Assembly: GCF_000224065.1 (NCBI RefSeq)
Contig: NZ_AFWT01000017.1
Coordinates: 1-64,000, forward strand
DNA: 64,000 nucleotides
Direction of reading: 5' to 3'
Origin: Thiorhodococcus drewsii AZ1
Lineage (GTDB): Bacteria; Pseudomonadota; Gammaproteobacteria; Chromatiales; Chromatiaceae
The translations under genes and the position numbers were made by a program. Positions 57,049-64,000 of this stretch are shown here, in pieces (the stretch's first letter is position 1; each line of letters starts with the position of its first letter). The notes beneath the pieces were generated by a model, which was not told where the DNA came from, did no database searches, and was given only the letters and a program-made list of their open reading frames with translations.

Positions 57049-57486
57049 ATGCGCTCCAGTCTCGCTCACAGCATCACCTGTCTCCTCCTGTCCTGCCTGG
57101 CGCTCTCGACCCCGCCCGTCCTGGCCGAGGACACTGCGGGTTCGATCGAGATCGAGCTGAACAAGCTCGAATCCCAGGCCAATGCCTGCCGACCCTATCT
57201 GGTCTTCGACAACAAGACCGATACGGGCTTCGAATCGCTCGGGCTGGAGCTGGTCCTGTTCGACCAGGACGGATTCATCCTCAAGCGCTTCGGTCTGGAG
57301 GCGGGACCGCTCGCAGCCGGAAAGACCAGCGTCAAGCTGTTCGAGATCGCGGATCTGTCCTGCGATACCCTCGGCCGCATCCTGCTCAACGCCGTCACGG
57401 CCTGCACCGACGCCAGCGGCCCGGTGGACGGCTGTCTCGCGCGCATGCGGACGTCCTCGCGACTTCCCGTGGACTTCTTCAAGTAA
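57049..57486 (+). CDS. Periplasmic protein of unknown function
   Basis: 145 aa with signal peptide (MRSSLAHSITCLLLSCLALSTPPVLA/ED). The mature protein has EIELNKLESQANACRPYLVFDNKTD, a beta-rich body and a C-terminal VDFFK; four Cys (in NACRP, LSCDT, TACTD and DGCLA) could form disulfides. The gene stands first in the exbB-exbD-exbD-tonB unit, 17 nt before exbB. I do not recognise the family. It may shuttle or sense the ligand or help TonB. Confidence 0.7.
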   Translation: MRSSLAHSITCLLLSCLALSTPPVLAEDTAGSIEIELNKLESQANACRPYLVFDNKTDTGFESLGLELVLFDQDGFILKRFGLEAGPLAAGKTSVKLFEIADLSCDTLGRILLNAVTACTDASGPVDGCLARMRTSSRLPVDFFK

Positions 57487-57503
57487 CCGACAGGATCTCG
57501 CCC

Positions 57504-58370
57504 ATGACCGATATCACAACGAACGCCGCGCCCGCGGCACCTGCCCAAGCCCAAACCCCGATCTCTCCGCCGGGGGATGTGGCGCCGGGTGGCGCGGCAC
57601 CTTTATCCGAGACGGCCAGCGCCGCCTCTCCCGCACCCATGGATGTGGATGTACCGACCGATCCCGACATGCTGGACGGCATCCTGGGTCCGCTTCAGGA
57701 CATGATCGGCACCGGCGGCCCGGTGCTCATGTTCCTGAGCCTGCTTTCCGTGGTCGCGCTCGCCATCGTGCTGGTGAAACTGTGGCAGTTCCATCGTCTG
57801 CAGTTGGGCCGGCTGGGTCCGGTCCGCGAGTCGCTGCGACGCTGGCAGCAATCGGACGCCCAGGCCGCAATCGCGCTGGTCGCCGGCCGCAACCAGCCTG
57901 TGGCGCATCTGGTCCATCTGGCCTTGGTCGGGCTCCATCGGCCCAGGGTCGAGATGGCGACACTACGCGAGGAGCTGACCCGGGTCGCCAGCCTCCAGCT
58001 CGAAAGCCTGCGCAGCCATCTGCGCGCACTGGAGATCATCGGCACCCTGAGTCCGCTGCTGGGTCTGCTGGGGACCGTGCTGGGCATGATCGAGGCCTTC
58101 CGGCAGCTCGAAGTGGCGGGCAGCCAGGTCGATCCATCCATCCTCTCGGGCGGCATCTGGCAGGCACTGCTGACCACGGCGGTCGGACTCACGGTCGCCA
58201 TCCCGGTGGTGCTGGCCCACACCTGGCTGGAACGCCGGGTCGAGCGCTGCGGTCATCAGATGGAGGATGCCGTCACCCAAGTCTTCACCCGCGGACTCAA
58301 GGCCCCGGTACTGACCACCGAGGGACGGCATCATGCCAAGTCCCAATCCGAGGTCGGCTATGCAGCTTGA
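57504..58370 (+). CDS. exbB: MotA/TolQ/ExbB proton channel protein
   Basis: Inner-membrane proton channel that powers TonB. 288 aa. A long Ala/Pro-rich N-terminal extension (1-55) precedes helix 1 (GPVLMFLSLLSVVALAIVLVKLW), a cytoplasmic region, and helices 2-3 carrying the family threonines (EIIGTLSPLLGLLGTVLGM and ALLTTAVGLTVAIPVVL). Overlaps exbD1 by 11 nt. The N-terminal extension is longer than E. coli ExbB and may lie in the periplasm. Confidence 0.92.
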   Translation: MTDITTNAAPAAPAQAQTPISPPGDVAPGGAAPLSETASAASPAPMDVDVPTDPDMLDGILGPLQDMIGTGGPVLMFLSLLSVVALAIVLVKLWQFHRLQLGRLGPVRESLRRWQQSDAQAAIALVAGRNQPVAHLVHLALVGLHRPRVEMATLREELTRVASLQLESLRSHLRALEIIGTLSPLLGLLGTVLGMIEAFRQLEVAGSQVDPSILSGGIWQALLTTAVGLTVAIPVVLAHTWLERRVERCGHQMEDAVTQVFTRGLKAPVLTTEGRHHAKSQSEVGYAA

Positions 58371-58758
58371 TCTGCCGCGCTCGCGCGCCGGCCGAGGCAT
58401 CAGTCTCACGCCGCTGATCGACGTGGTCTTCATCCTCCTGCTCTTCTTCCTGCTGGCCTCGCACTTCGATCAATGGCGGGCGCTGCAGCTCGACACCGCC
58501 TCCTCCCTGGTCAGCGACCAGGCGGACGACAGCCAGCCGCCCGCGCTGCTGCTGCGCGTCCACACCGATGGCCGGCTGGACATCAATGGCGAATCGCTGG
58601 ATTCGGCCCAGCTCGTCTCCAGCCTGAAGGATTATCGTGCACGCCGCCCGGATGTCTCGGTGGTGATCGAATCCGATGCGGACGTCCGGCTCCAGCATCT
58701 GGTCCGGATCATCGACGGCGTGAGCGCGGCCGGGATCGAGGAGCTGAGTCTGAAATGA
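58360..58758 (+). CDS. exbD: ExbD-family protein 1 (Asp present)
   Basis: 132 aa from the ATG at 58360, preceded by GAGGT; the ATG at 58333 gives a 9-residue longer form. One helix with the essential proton-carrying Asp21 (TPLIDVVFILLLFFLL), then a periplasmic domain ending AGIEELSLK. ExbD works with ExbB to pass proton force to TonB. It overlaps the next gene by ATGA, which encodes a second ExbD. Confidence 0.92.
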   Translation: MQLDLPRSRAGRGISLTPLIDVVFILLLFFLLASHFDQWRALQLDTASSLVSDQADDSQPPALLLRVHTDGRLDINGESLDSAQLVSSLKDYRARRPDVSVVIESDADVRLQHLVRIIDGVSAAGIEELSLK

Positions 58759-59174
58759 AGTTGGCCCGTCAGAACCAGCGTCCAGTGAGCGACAATCACC
58801 TGATCCCGTTGATCAACGTCATCTTCCTGATGCTCATCTTCTTCATGGTGGTCGGGCAGATCAGTCCGCGCGAGCCATTACCGGTGGATCCCCCGATCTC
58901 GGAGCAGCAGGCGAACGGCGAGACGCACGACCGGGTCATCGTCCTCGATGCCGAAGGCCGCATGGCGGTCGGCGACCGGATACTCTCGTCCGAGGCGCTG
59001 ACCGAACAGCTCGCCGCCTGGAAGGCGGCTGCGGGCGGAGCCGACAGGATCCGGGTCACCCTCAAGGCCGATGCCGCCGTCACCTCCGCGAAGCTGCGCG
59101 AGACCCTCAATCTACTGGAGGCGGCCGGTATCCCTCGCATCGAACTGATCACGCGCGCGGCCGGTCGATCCTGA
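58755..59174 (+). CDS. ExbD-family protein 2 with Asp changed to Asn
   Basis: 139 aa. Helix PLINVIFLMLIFFMVVGQI aligns with the ExbD1 helix without gaps, but the proton-carrying Asp is Asn21. The periplasmic domain (DRVIVLDAEGRMAVGD ... LNLLEAAGIPRIELIT) is ExbD-like. D25N in E. coli ExbD is known to abolish function, so this copy cannot act alone as an ordinary ExbD. It may form a mixed dimer with ExbD1 or play a structural role. Overlaps exbD1 by ATGA and tonB by 1 nt. Confidence 0.85.
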   Translation: MKLARQNQRPVSDNHLIPLINVIFLMLIFFMVVGQISPREPLPVDPPISEQQANGETHDRVIVLDAEGRMAVGDRILSSEALTEQLAAWKAAAGGADRIRVTLKADAAVTSAKLRETLNLLEAAGIPRIELITRAAGRS

Positions 59175-59998
59175 TGGAGATTCGCCCACGTCACTGGATG
59201 ATCGCCGTTTCGACGGCCGCCCTCGCCCACCTGGCGGTGGTCGCTGGCATGCGGGAAGAACCGCGCTCGCCGCCACCGACCCCGGTCGTCATCCAGCTCG
59301 GCGACGCGGGAGGCCCTGCGGCGGCCTCCGGCGGTGAGCCGGCGGCCGCCGAGTCGAGCGCGAGCCCAGCGGCCCCCCTCGCCGCAGCCACGCCCCTGCC
59401 GATGCTCGCGCCCAGCGAGACGATCAAGGCGGAGGTGGTCGAACCGCCCAAACCCAAGGTCGTCAAACCCAAACCAAAACCAAAACCGAAGCCGAAACCC
59501 AAGGCCAAGCCGAAACCCAAGCCCAAGGCCAAGCCGGCGCCAACGCGGACCGAGCGACCCAAGCCCAGGTCCCGAGCCAGCGCGAGCAACGGCCCGAAAT
59601 CCAAAACGCCCGGCTCCAGTCGCGGCTCCGGGACGCGCTCCAGCGGCAAGGCAGGCAGCGGACGCGGCCATGGATCCGGCTCTGGCTCAGGCTCCGGGTA
59701 TGGCTCCAAGGGCACCGCCAACTACTACGGCAAGCTGGCCGCCTGGCTCAACCGCCACAAGCGCTACCCGAACCGCGCCCGGCGCCTGCGTCATGAGGGG
59801 ACGGTCAGGCTGACCTTCACCATCGACCGCAGCGGCCGAGTCCTGTCGCACCGCATTGCCTCCAGCTCGGGGCATGCCCTTCTGGATCAGGAGGTAAAGT
59901 CCCTGATCCGACGCGCCTCCCCGCTGCCGGCCATCCCGCCCGGAATGTCCCAGTCCCGGCTCACCGTGACGGTGCCGATCCGGTTCAATCTGCGCTGA
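59174..59998 (+). CDS. tonB: TonB protein with long KP linker
   Basis: Energy transducer from ExbBD to the outer-membrane receptor. 274 aa: N-terminal helix (WMIAVSTAALAHLAVVAGM, with the conserved Ser and His), a proline/lysine spacer of about 60 residues (KPKPKPKPKPK repeats), a Ser/Gly-rich stretch (HGSGSGSGSGYGS) and the C-terminal domain KLAAWLNRHKRYPNRARRLRHEG ... GRVLSHRIASSSGHALLDQEV. It ends the four-gene unit exbB-exbD1-exbD2-tonB. Confidence 0.94.
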   Translation: MEIRPRHWMIAVSTAALAHLAVVAGMREEPRSPPPTPVVIQLGDAGGPAAASGGEPAAAESSASPAAPLAAATPLPMLAPSETIKAEVVEPPKPKVVKPKPKPKPKPKPKAKPKPKPKAKPAPTRTERPKPRSRASASNGPKSKTPGSSRGSGTRSSGKAGSGRGHGSGSGSGSGYGSKGTANYYGKLAAWLNRHKRYPNRARRLRHEGTVRLTFTIDRSGRVLSHRIASSSGHALLDQEVKSLIRRASPLPAIPPGMSQSRLTVTVPIRFNLR

Positions 59999-60034
59999 GC
60001 GGATCCGTTCTGGTGACCGACGCCTTGCCGTGAC

Positions 60035-60892
60035 TTATTGAAAAGTTACCCCCGCTTCGAGGAAATGGACGAGGAGCCGGCCGATCGCGTCGGGCTGATC
60101 CTCCATCGCAAAATGACCGCATTCCGGGATGAGGTGCAGCACCGAGCCCGGAATGGCCGCATGGAGCCTGTGCGCCCAGTCGACGACCTGCCAGGGGTCG
60201 TTCTCGCCCCAGAGGATCTGTACTGGGACGGCCGAGAGCTCCGCCAGGCGGGAGGCGATCTCCAGCGTGTGTTTGGGGTCGTAATGTGCGACCTGATGCT
60301 GGAACAGACTGGCCTGTCCGACCGGCCCCGAAATCAGGTCCAGATAGGTGTCGAGCGCCTCGGAGGCGAAGTGCTCGCGGTGGTGGGCGGCGTCCCTCAG
60401 CCAGGCGCTGAAGTGTGCTCGATGCTCGGCGTCGGGGCGTTTGCTCAGGGTATCCAGCCCAGCCGCCATCTGTTCGCGCGTGCGCGGCGACGGGTAGCTG
60501 TCGAAGCTCACCGCGTCAATCAGGGTCAGAGACCTCAGCCGTTCCGGTGAGAAGATGCCGAATCGCTGTGCGATCCCACCGCCGAAGTCGTGCCCCACGA
60601 CATGGGCCGAGTCGAGTCCCCAATGCGCCAGCATCCCCTCCAGAATCGGCACCTGTGCCGAGATCGAGGTGTCGATCGCCGGATCCCAGGGGCGCTCCGA
60701 GAGCCCGTATCCCAGCAAGTCGAAGACATGGACCCTGTATCCCGCCTCGACCAGTCGCGGCATGATGTTTCGCCAGATGAACGAGGAGGCGGGAGTGCCG
60801 TGTAGGAGCACGACTGGCTCGCCCGAGCCATGGACGCCATGGGCGATACGCGATCCGCGGATGATGGCATGATCGGTGACGATGTGCGGCAT
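60035..60892 (-). CDS. Alpha/beta hydrolase (haloalkane dehalogenase-like)
   Basis: 285 aa soluble hydrolase. Oxyanion block VVLLHGTPASSFIWRN, nucleophile elbow VVGHDFGGG with Asp rather than Ser (about residue 102), acid Asp in ILWGENDPWQ, and His in PECGHFAMEDQP. An Asp nucleophile places it with haloalkane dehalogenases, fluoroacetate dehalogenases and epoxide hydrolases. Divergent from a LysR regulator, which probably controls it. The substrate is unknown. Confidence 0.85.
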   Translation of the reverse strand: MPHIVTDHAIIRGSRIAHGVHGSGEPVVLLHGTPASSFIWRNIMPRLVEAGYRVHVFDLLGYGLSERPWDPAIDTSISAQVPILEGMLAHWGLDSAHVVGHDFGGGIAQRFGIFSPERLRSLTLIDAVSFDSYPSPRTREQMAAGLDTLSKRPDAEHRAHFSAWLRDAAHHREHFASEALDTYLDLISGPVGQASLFQHQVAHYDPKHTLEIASRLAELSAVPVQILWGENDPWQVVDWAHRLHAAIPGSVLHLIPECGHFAMEDQPDAIGRLLVHFLEAGVTFQ

Positions 60893-60942
60893 GAGAAAAC
60901 CCCGTGATATTGGTTTTCTGGAATGATGCGTGTCGCTGGAAT

Positions 60943-60974
60943 ATGATTCAAAGTGATTGTTTCGATCGAATCAT
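60943..60974. promoter_or_regulatory. LysR-type operator between divergent genes
   Basis: ATGATTC (60943-60949) and GAATCAT (60968-60974) are inverted repeats; inside lies TGATT-N10-AATCA. This is a plausible LysR site shared by the hydrolase and its regulator in their 106-nt gap. Confidence 0.5.
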
Positions 60975-60998
60975 CGATATAAGTCATGTGAGAGCGGG

Positions 60999-61874
60999 AT
61001 GAAGATACGGCTCGAGATCGGCGCCCTGCAGGCACTGTGCGCCATCGACGAACTGGGCGGGATCACCCGCGCAGCGGATCGGCTCGCCCTGTCGCAGTCG
61101 GCCGTGTCGCACAAGATCAAGCGGCTGGAGGCTGGACTGGGCTGCGAGCTGCTGACACGGCGTGCCGGTGCGCCCCTGTTCACCGCGGAGGGCGAGCGAT
61201 TGCTGCGCTATGCGCGTCGCATCCTCGCGCTGCACGACGAGGCCGTCCTGAGTCTCGGTCAGCAGCCACTGACGGGCCGAATCCGGCTCGGCATGACAGA
61301 GGATACGAGCGGTGGCGGACTGTCGCGCATCCTCGGCCGGTTCACTCGGCGCCACCCGGAGGTCGCGGTCCAGACCCAGGTGCTCCAAAGCCTTGAGATC
61401 GAGGCGCAGCTCGAGCGCGGCGAGCTGGATATCGGGATTCTGCAGGTCTTCATCCATCGCGTTCGGCCTTCCGATCGGGTGCTCGACACGGACAGCCTGC
61501 ACTGGGTCAAGTCGCCGGATCTGTCGCTCGACCTTTCGCGTCCGGTGCCCTTTCTATCCTTCGACGACGACTGTTTCTACCGGCACTGGGCCATGGAGGT
61601 CGGGCAATCGCAGCCGCCGGGCCTGGTCACCGTGCTGACCTGCCCGAGTGGGGCCGGGATTCGCTCGGCGCTCGATGCCGGGCTCGGGATCTGTCTGATG
61701 GGCTCACGGCAGCTCACGCCCGAGATGGATGTGCTCTCCGATCCCTTCCCGCCGCCGCCCGGAATCGCCCACATCGTCCGGGTCGGACCTCAGGCCCATT
61801 CGGCCGTGGTGCGCACGCTCGTGGCCGAGATCGCGAGCGAGCTCGGATCTCGGTGGCACACCCGTGCGGCATGA
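60999..61874 (+). CDS. LysR-family transcription regulator
   Basis: 291 aa from the ATG at 60999 (MKIRLEIGALQALCAIDELGG). HTH in GGITRAADRLALSQSAVSHKIKRLEAGLG; then an effector-binding domain starting GRIRLGMTED. Divergent from the alpha/beta hydrolase gene, the usual arrangement for a LysR regulator and its target. Downstream is a repeat-rich gap before glyA. Confidence 0.92.
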   Translation: MKIRLEIGALQALCAIDELGGITRAADRLALSQSAVSHKIKRLEAGLGCELLTRRAGAPLFTAEGERLLRYARRILALHDEAVLSLGQQPLTGRIRLGMTEDTSGGGLSRILGRFTRRHPEVAVQTQVLQSLEIEAQLERGELDIGILQVFIHRVRPSDRVLDTDSLHWVKSPDLSLDLSRPVPFLSFDDDCFYRHWAMEVGQSQPPGLVTVLTCPSGAGIRSALDAGLGICLMGSRQLTPEMDVLSDPFPPPPGIAHIVRVGPQAHSAVVRTLVAEIASELGSRWHTRAA

Positions 61875-61947
61875 AACGCGGACATTCCGCGCGTAAATCG
61901 GCCTTGCCGCTAGAGGAGCCGCCGCAGGGAAGCGTTCGGTCAGCGCC

Positions 61948-62062
61948 GTAGGTCGGGTTAGGCGCGTGGTAGGACGCTCGTTGTCTGCTCGATCGCTTGG
62001 CGCGCCGTAACCCGACAGCTGGCCAGGGGGTCGTCTGGTTACGCTGCGCTAACCCGACCTAC
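61948..62062. repeat. 14-bp inverted repeat, 'taggtcgggttag' type
   Basis: GTAGGTCGGGTTAG (61948-61961) and CTAACCCGACCTAC (62049-62062) are perfect complements 87 nt apart. Similar 'cgtaggtcgggttagcg' repeats are widespread in intergenic DNA of gammaproteobacteria. Confidence 0.75.
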
Positions 62063-62088
62063 AGGGGGCTATTTTCAGAAAGCCGTCT

Positions 62089-62231
62089 GTCGGGCCTCCC
62101 CGCGTCGGCCCAACCTACCGCCCTCATCACACCGACACATTCAATCCCTTTGCGCCCTTCGCGCCTTTGCGGTTCAAAAAGAGGAATCAGCGGTTTGTTG
62201 GGCCTCCTGACGTCGACCCAACCTACAGGGC
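62089..62231. repeat. Two imperfect direct repeats
   Basis: TGTCGGGCCTCCCCGCGTCG...CCAACCTAC (62089-62118) and TGTTGGGCCTCCTGACGTCG...CCAACCTAC (62197-62226) are about 30-bp copies. Both are related to the CGGGTTAGGTTGGG class of dispersed repeat. Confidence 0.6.
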
Positions 62232-62238
62232 TGCATCC

Positions 62239-63501
62239 TTATCCCTCGGAACCCGTCCCATAGACGGGGAACTGGTGCGTCAGCGTGGCGACCCGGTCGC
62301 GCACCTGGGCGATACGCTCGGCGTCCTGGGGCGCATCCAGCACATCGGCGATCAGGTTGCCGACGAGCCGCGCCTCTTCCTCCGCGAATCCGCGCGTCGT
62401 CATGGCCGGCGTTCCGACCCGGATGCCTGAGGTGACGAAGGGCTTCTCGGGGTCGTTGGGGATGGCGTTCTTGTTGACCGTGATGTGCGCCTCGCCCAAG
62501 AGGCGTTCGGCCTCCTTGCCGGTGAGGCCCTTGGCGCGCAGGTCGACGAGCATGAGATGGCTCTCGGTGCGCCCGGAGACGATACGCAGCCCGCGCTCGA
62601 TCAGGGTCTCGGCGAGCACGGCGGCATTCGTGACGACCTGCTGCTGATAGGTCTTGAACTCGGGCGTCATGGCCTCCTTGAAGGCGACGGCTTTGCCGGC
62701 GATGACATGCATCAGCGGGCCGCCCTGGATGCCGGGGAAGATGGCCGAGTTGACGGCCTTGGCGTGCTCCTCGCGCATCAGGATGACGCCGCCGCGCGGG
62801 CCGCGCAGGCTCTTGTGCGTGGTGGTGGTGACAAAGTCGGCGTGCGGGACCGGGCTCGGATAGACACCGGCCGCGATCAGGCCCGCGTAGTGGGCCATGT
62901 CGACCATGAAATAGGCGCCGATCTCACGGGCCACCCGGGCGATGCGCTCGAAGTCGATCCGCAGGGCGAAGGCCGAGGCGCCGGCGATGATGAGCTTGGG
63001 TGTGTGCTCGCGCGCCTTGTGCTCCAGCGCCTCGTAGTCGATGTCCTCCTCGGCGTTCAGGCCGTAGCTCACCACCTGGAACCACTTGCCGCTCATGTTG
63101 AGCGCCATGCCGTGGGTCAGATGTCCGCCCTCGGCCAGGCTCATGCCCATGATGGTGTCGCCCGGCTTCAGCACGGAGAAGAAGACGCCCTGGTTGGCCT
63201 GGGAGCCCGAGTTGGGCTGCACGTTGGCCGCCTCGGCGCCGAACAGGGTCTTGACCCGATCGATCGCGAGCCGCTCGACGACGTCGACGTGCTCGCAACC
63301 GCCGTAATAGCGCTTGCCGGGATAACCCTCGGCGTACTTGTTGGTGAGCTGCGAGCCCTGAGCGGCCATCACCGCCGGAGAGGTGTAGTTCTCGGAGGCG
63401 ATCAGCTCAATGTGATCCTCCTGGCGTCGGTTCTCCTGCTCAATGACAGCGGAGAGCTCCGGGTCGATGCGGTCGAGTCTGTATTGGGTGCGATCAAACA
63501 T
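62239..63501 (-). CDS. glyA: Serine hydroxymethyltransferase
   Basis: PLP enzyme that interconverts serine and glycine with tetrahydrofolate. 420 aa from the ATG at 63501 ([23 protein letters not shown]); the longer frame covers the repeat array. Motifs: [27 protein letters not shown], the PLP-lysine motif [14 protein letters not shown] and HYAGLIAAG. It is followed by repeats and preceded on the same strand by metE: both genes serve one-carbon metabolism. Confidence 0.97.
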   Translation of the reverse strand: MFDRTQYRLDRIDPELSAVIEQENRRQEDHIELIASENYTSPAVMAAQGSQLTNKYAEGYPGKRYYGGCEHVDVVERLAIDRVKTLFGAEAANVQPNSGSQANQGVFFSVLKPGDTIMGMSLAEGGHLTHGMALNMSGKWFQVVSYGLNAEEDIDYEALEHKAREHTPKLIIAGASAFALRIDFERIARVAREIGAYFMVDMAHYAGLIAAGVYPSPVPHADFVTTTTHKSLRGPRGGVILMREEHAKAVNSAIFPGIQGGPLMHVIAGKAVAFKEAMTPEFKTYQQQVVTNAAVLAETLIERGLRIVSGRTESHLMLVDLRAKGLTGKEAERLLGEAHITVNKNAIPNDPEKPFVTSGIRVGTPAMTTRGFAEEEARLVGNLIADVLDAPQDAERIAQVRDRVATLTHQFPVYGTGSEG

Positions 63502-63527
63502 GTTCGTTCTCGGTTTTTTAGAGCTGC

Positions 63528-63634
63528 CAGCTTTCAGCCTCCAGCGGCCAGCCGGGCCATCGGCCGAACTGGGCAGCAAACTCTGGCTGGAAGCTGGCGG
63601 CTGGCGGCTGGCGGCTGGCGGCTGGTAGCTAGCC
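63528..63634. repeat. Second inverted heptamer array
   Basis: CAGCTTT, CAGCCTC, CAGCGGC, CAGCCGG (63528-63555) run in 7-nt phase. After a 30-nt spacer seven units GCTGGAA, GCTGGCG (x4), GCTGGTA, GCTAGCC follow at 63586-63634. The layout, CAGC-half then GCTGG-half, mirrors the array at 7844-7970. It lies between metE and glyA on the same strand. Confidence 0.85.
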
Positions 63635-63641
63635 GCTCGAA

Positions 63642-64000
63642 TCAGCCCAAGCTCGCCCGCAGGGTCTTGGCCGCCGAGACCATGTTGGTCAGGGCCGGGA
63701 TCACCTCGTTCCATTGGCGGGTCTTGAGGCCGCAGTCGGGGTTCACCCAGAGACGCTCGGCCGGGATGCGCTCGGCGGCCTTGCGCATCAGGTCGACCAT
63801 CTGCGCCTCGGCCGGGATGTTGGGCGAGTGGATGTCGTAGACGCCGGGACCGATCTCGTTCGGGTATTTGAAGTCGTCGAAGACGTCGAGCAGCTCCATG
63901 TCCGAACGTGAGGTCTCGATGGTGATGGCATCGGCGTCCATGTCGGCGATCGAGGCGATGATGTCGTTGAACTCCGAGTAGCACATGTGGGTGTGGATCT
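63642..64000 (-). CDS. metE: Cobalamin-independent methionine synthase, 3' end
   Basis: C-terminal 119 residues of MetE, running off the right edge; it transfers the methyl of 5-methyltetrahydrofolate polyglutamate to homocysteine. The zinc site can be seen: His and Cys in [12 protein letters not shown] at the window edge and Cys in [25 protein letters not shown] also fits. The residue after CYS is Ser where the E. coli enzyme has Cys, which is not a ligand. Upstream of glyA on the same strand. Confidence 0.93.
   Translation of the reverse strand, partial: IHTHMCYSEFNDIIASIADMDADAITIETSRSDMELLDVFDDFKYPNEIGPGVYDIHSPNIPAEAQMVDLMRKAAERIPAERLWVNPDCGLKTRQWNEVIPALTNMVSAAKTLRASLG

Larger units (their letters stand above)
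61875..62238. other. Repeat-rich intergenic region
   Basis: 364 nt with no gene; it carries two kinds of dispersed repeat, listed separately. It lies between the LysR stop and the convergent glyA stop. Confidence 0.5.

Overview
The window is GC-rich gammaproteobacterial chromosome, most likely from a purple sulfur bacterium (Chromatiaceae, Chromatiales). The reasons are a soxYZ pair standing apart from other sox genes, a sulfide:quinone-reductase-like flavoprotein, pyruvate phosphate dikinase, a typical gammaproteobacterial tgt-yajC-secD-secF run and a complete N-acetylglutaminylglutamine amide (NAGGN) osmolyte operon. This assignment rests on gene content and protein character, not on a database search.

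Layout. 1-2320 is a mobile-element graveyard: a transposase remnant, an IS630-family insertion, and an ORF-less group II intron of about 750 bp on the minus strand that cuts a Uma2-family gene. 2521-7843 is a housekeeping block (HAD phosphatase, tgt, yajC, secD, secF). It ends in an inverted heptamer array lying between secF and a convergent SQR-like flavoprotein. 9200-13006 is the tesA / ybbA-ybbP divergent cluster. 13717-17682 holds a MoxR ATPase, a DUF2201/VWA-like protein and a BepA-type M48 protease. 17939-18792 is soxYZ, closed by a 14-bp hairpin. 18865-24350 holds a lipid A acyltransferase, a rhodanese, an hscB-like gene lacking the HPD motif, iscR, cysE, trmJ and suhB. 25058-29435 is an unfamiliar operon of a giant TPR membrane protein and a secreted HExxH peptidase. 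29725-34404 is the NAGGN operon.

35120-41769 holds a Met-rich coiled-coil membrane protein, ppdK and valS. 41813-45481 is an AaeAB-like aromatic-acid or drug efflux operon under a MarR repressor with a clear promoter/operator. 45799-49748 holds two paralogous secreted proteins with a shared four-cysteine C-terminal domain, an ankyrin lipoprotein, an ATPase-like orphan and BolA. 49816-52430 holds an alanine/Na+ symporter and a LysR regulator.

52548-59998 looks like an iron-responsive uptake island. It has two Fur-box-like sites, a TonB-dependent receptor of the heme-receptor type, a tetrapyrrole methylase that carries a signal peptide, an APC permease, an unknown periplasmic protein, ExbB, two ExbD proteins (one with the key Asp changed to Asn) and TonB. 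This is the best candidate for an undescribed system in the window. The right end has an alpha/beta hydrolase divergent from a LysR regulator, a patch of repeats, glyA, a second inverted heptamer array and the 3' end of metE.
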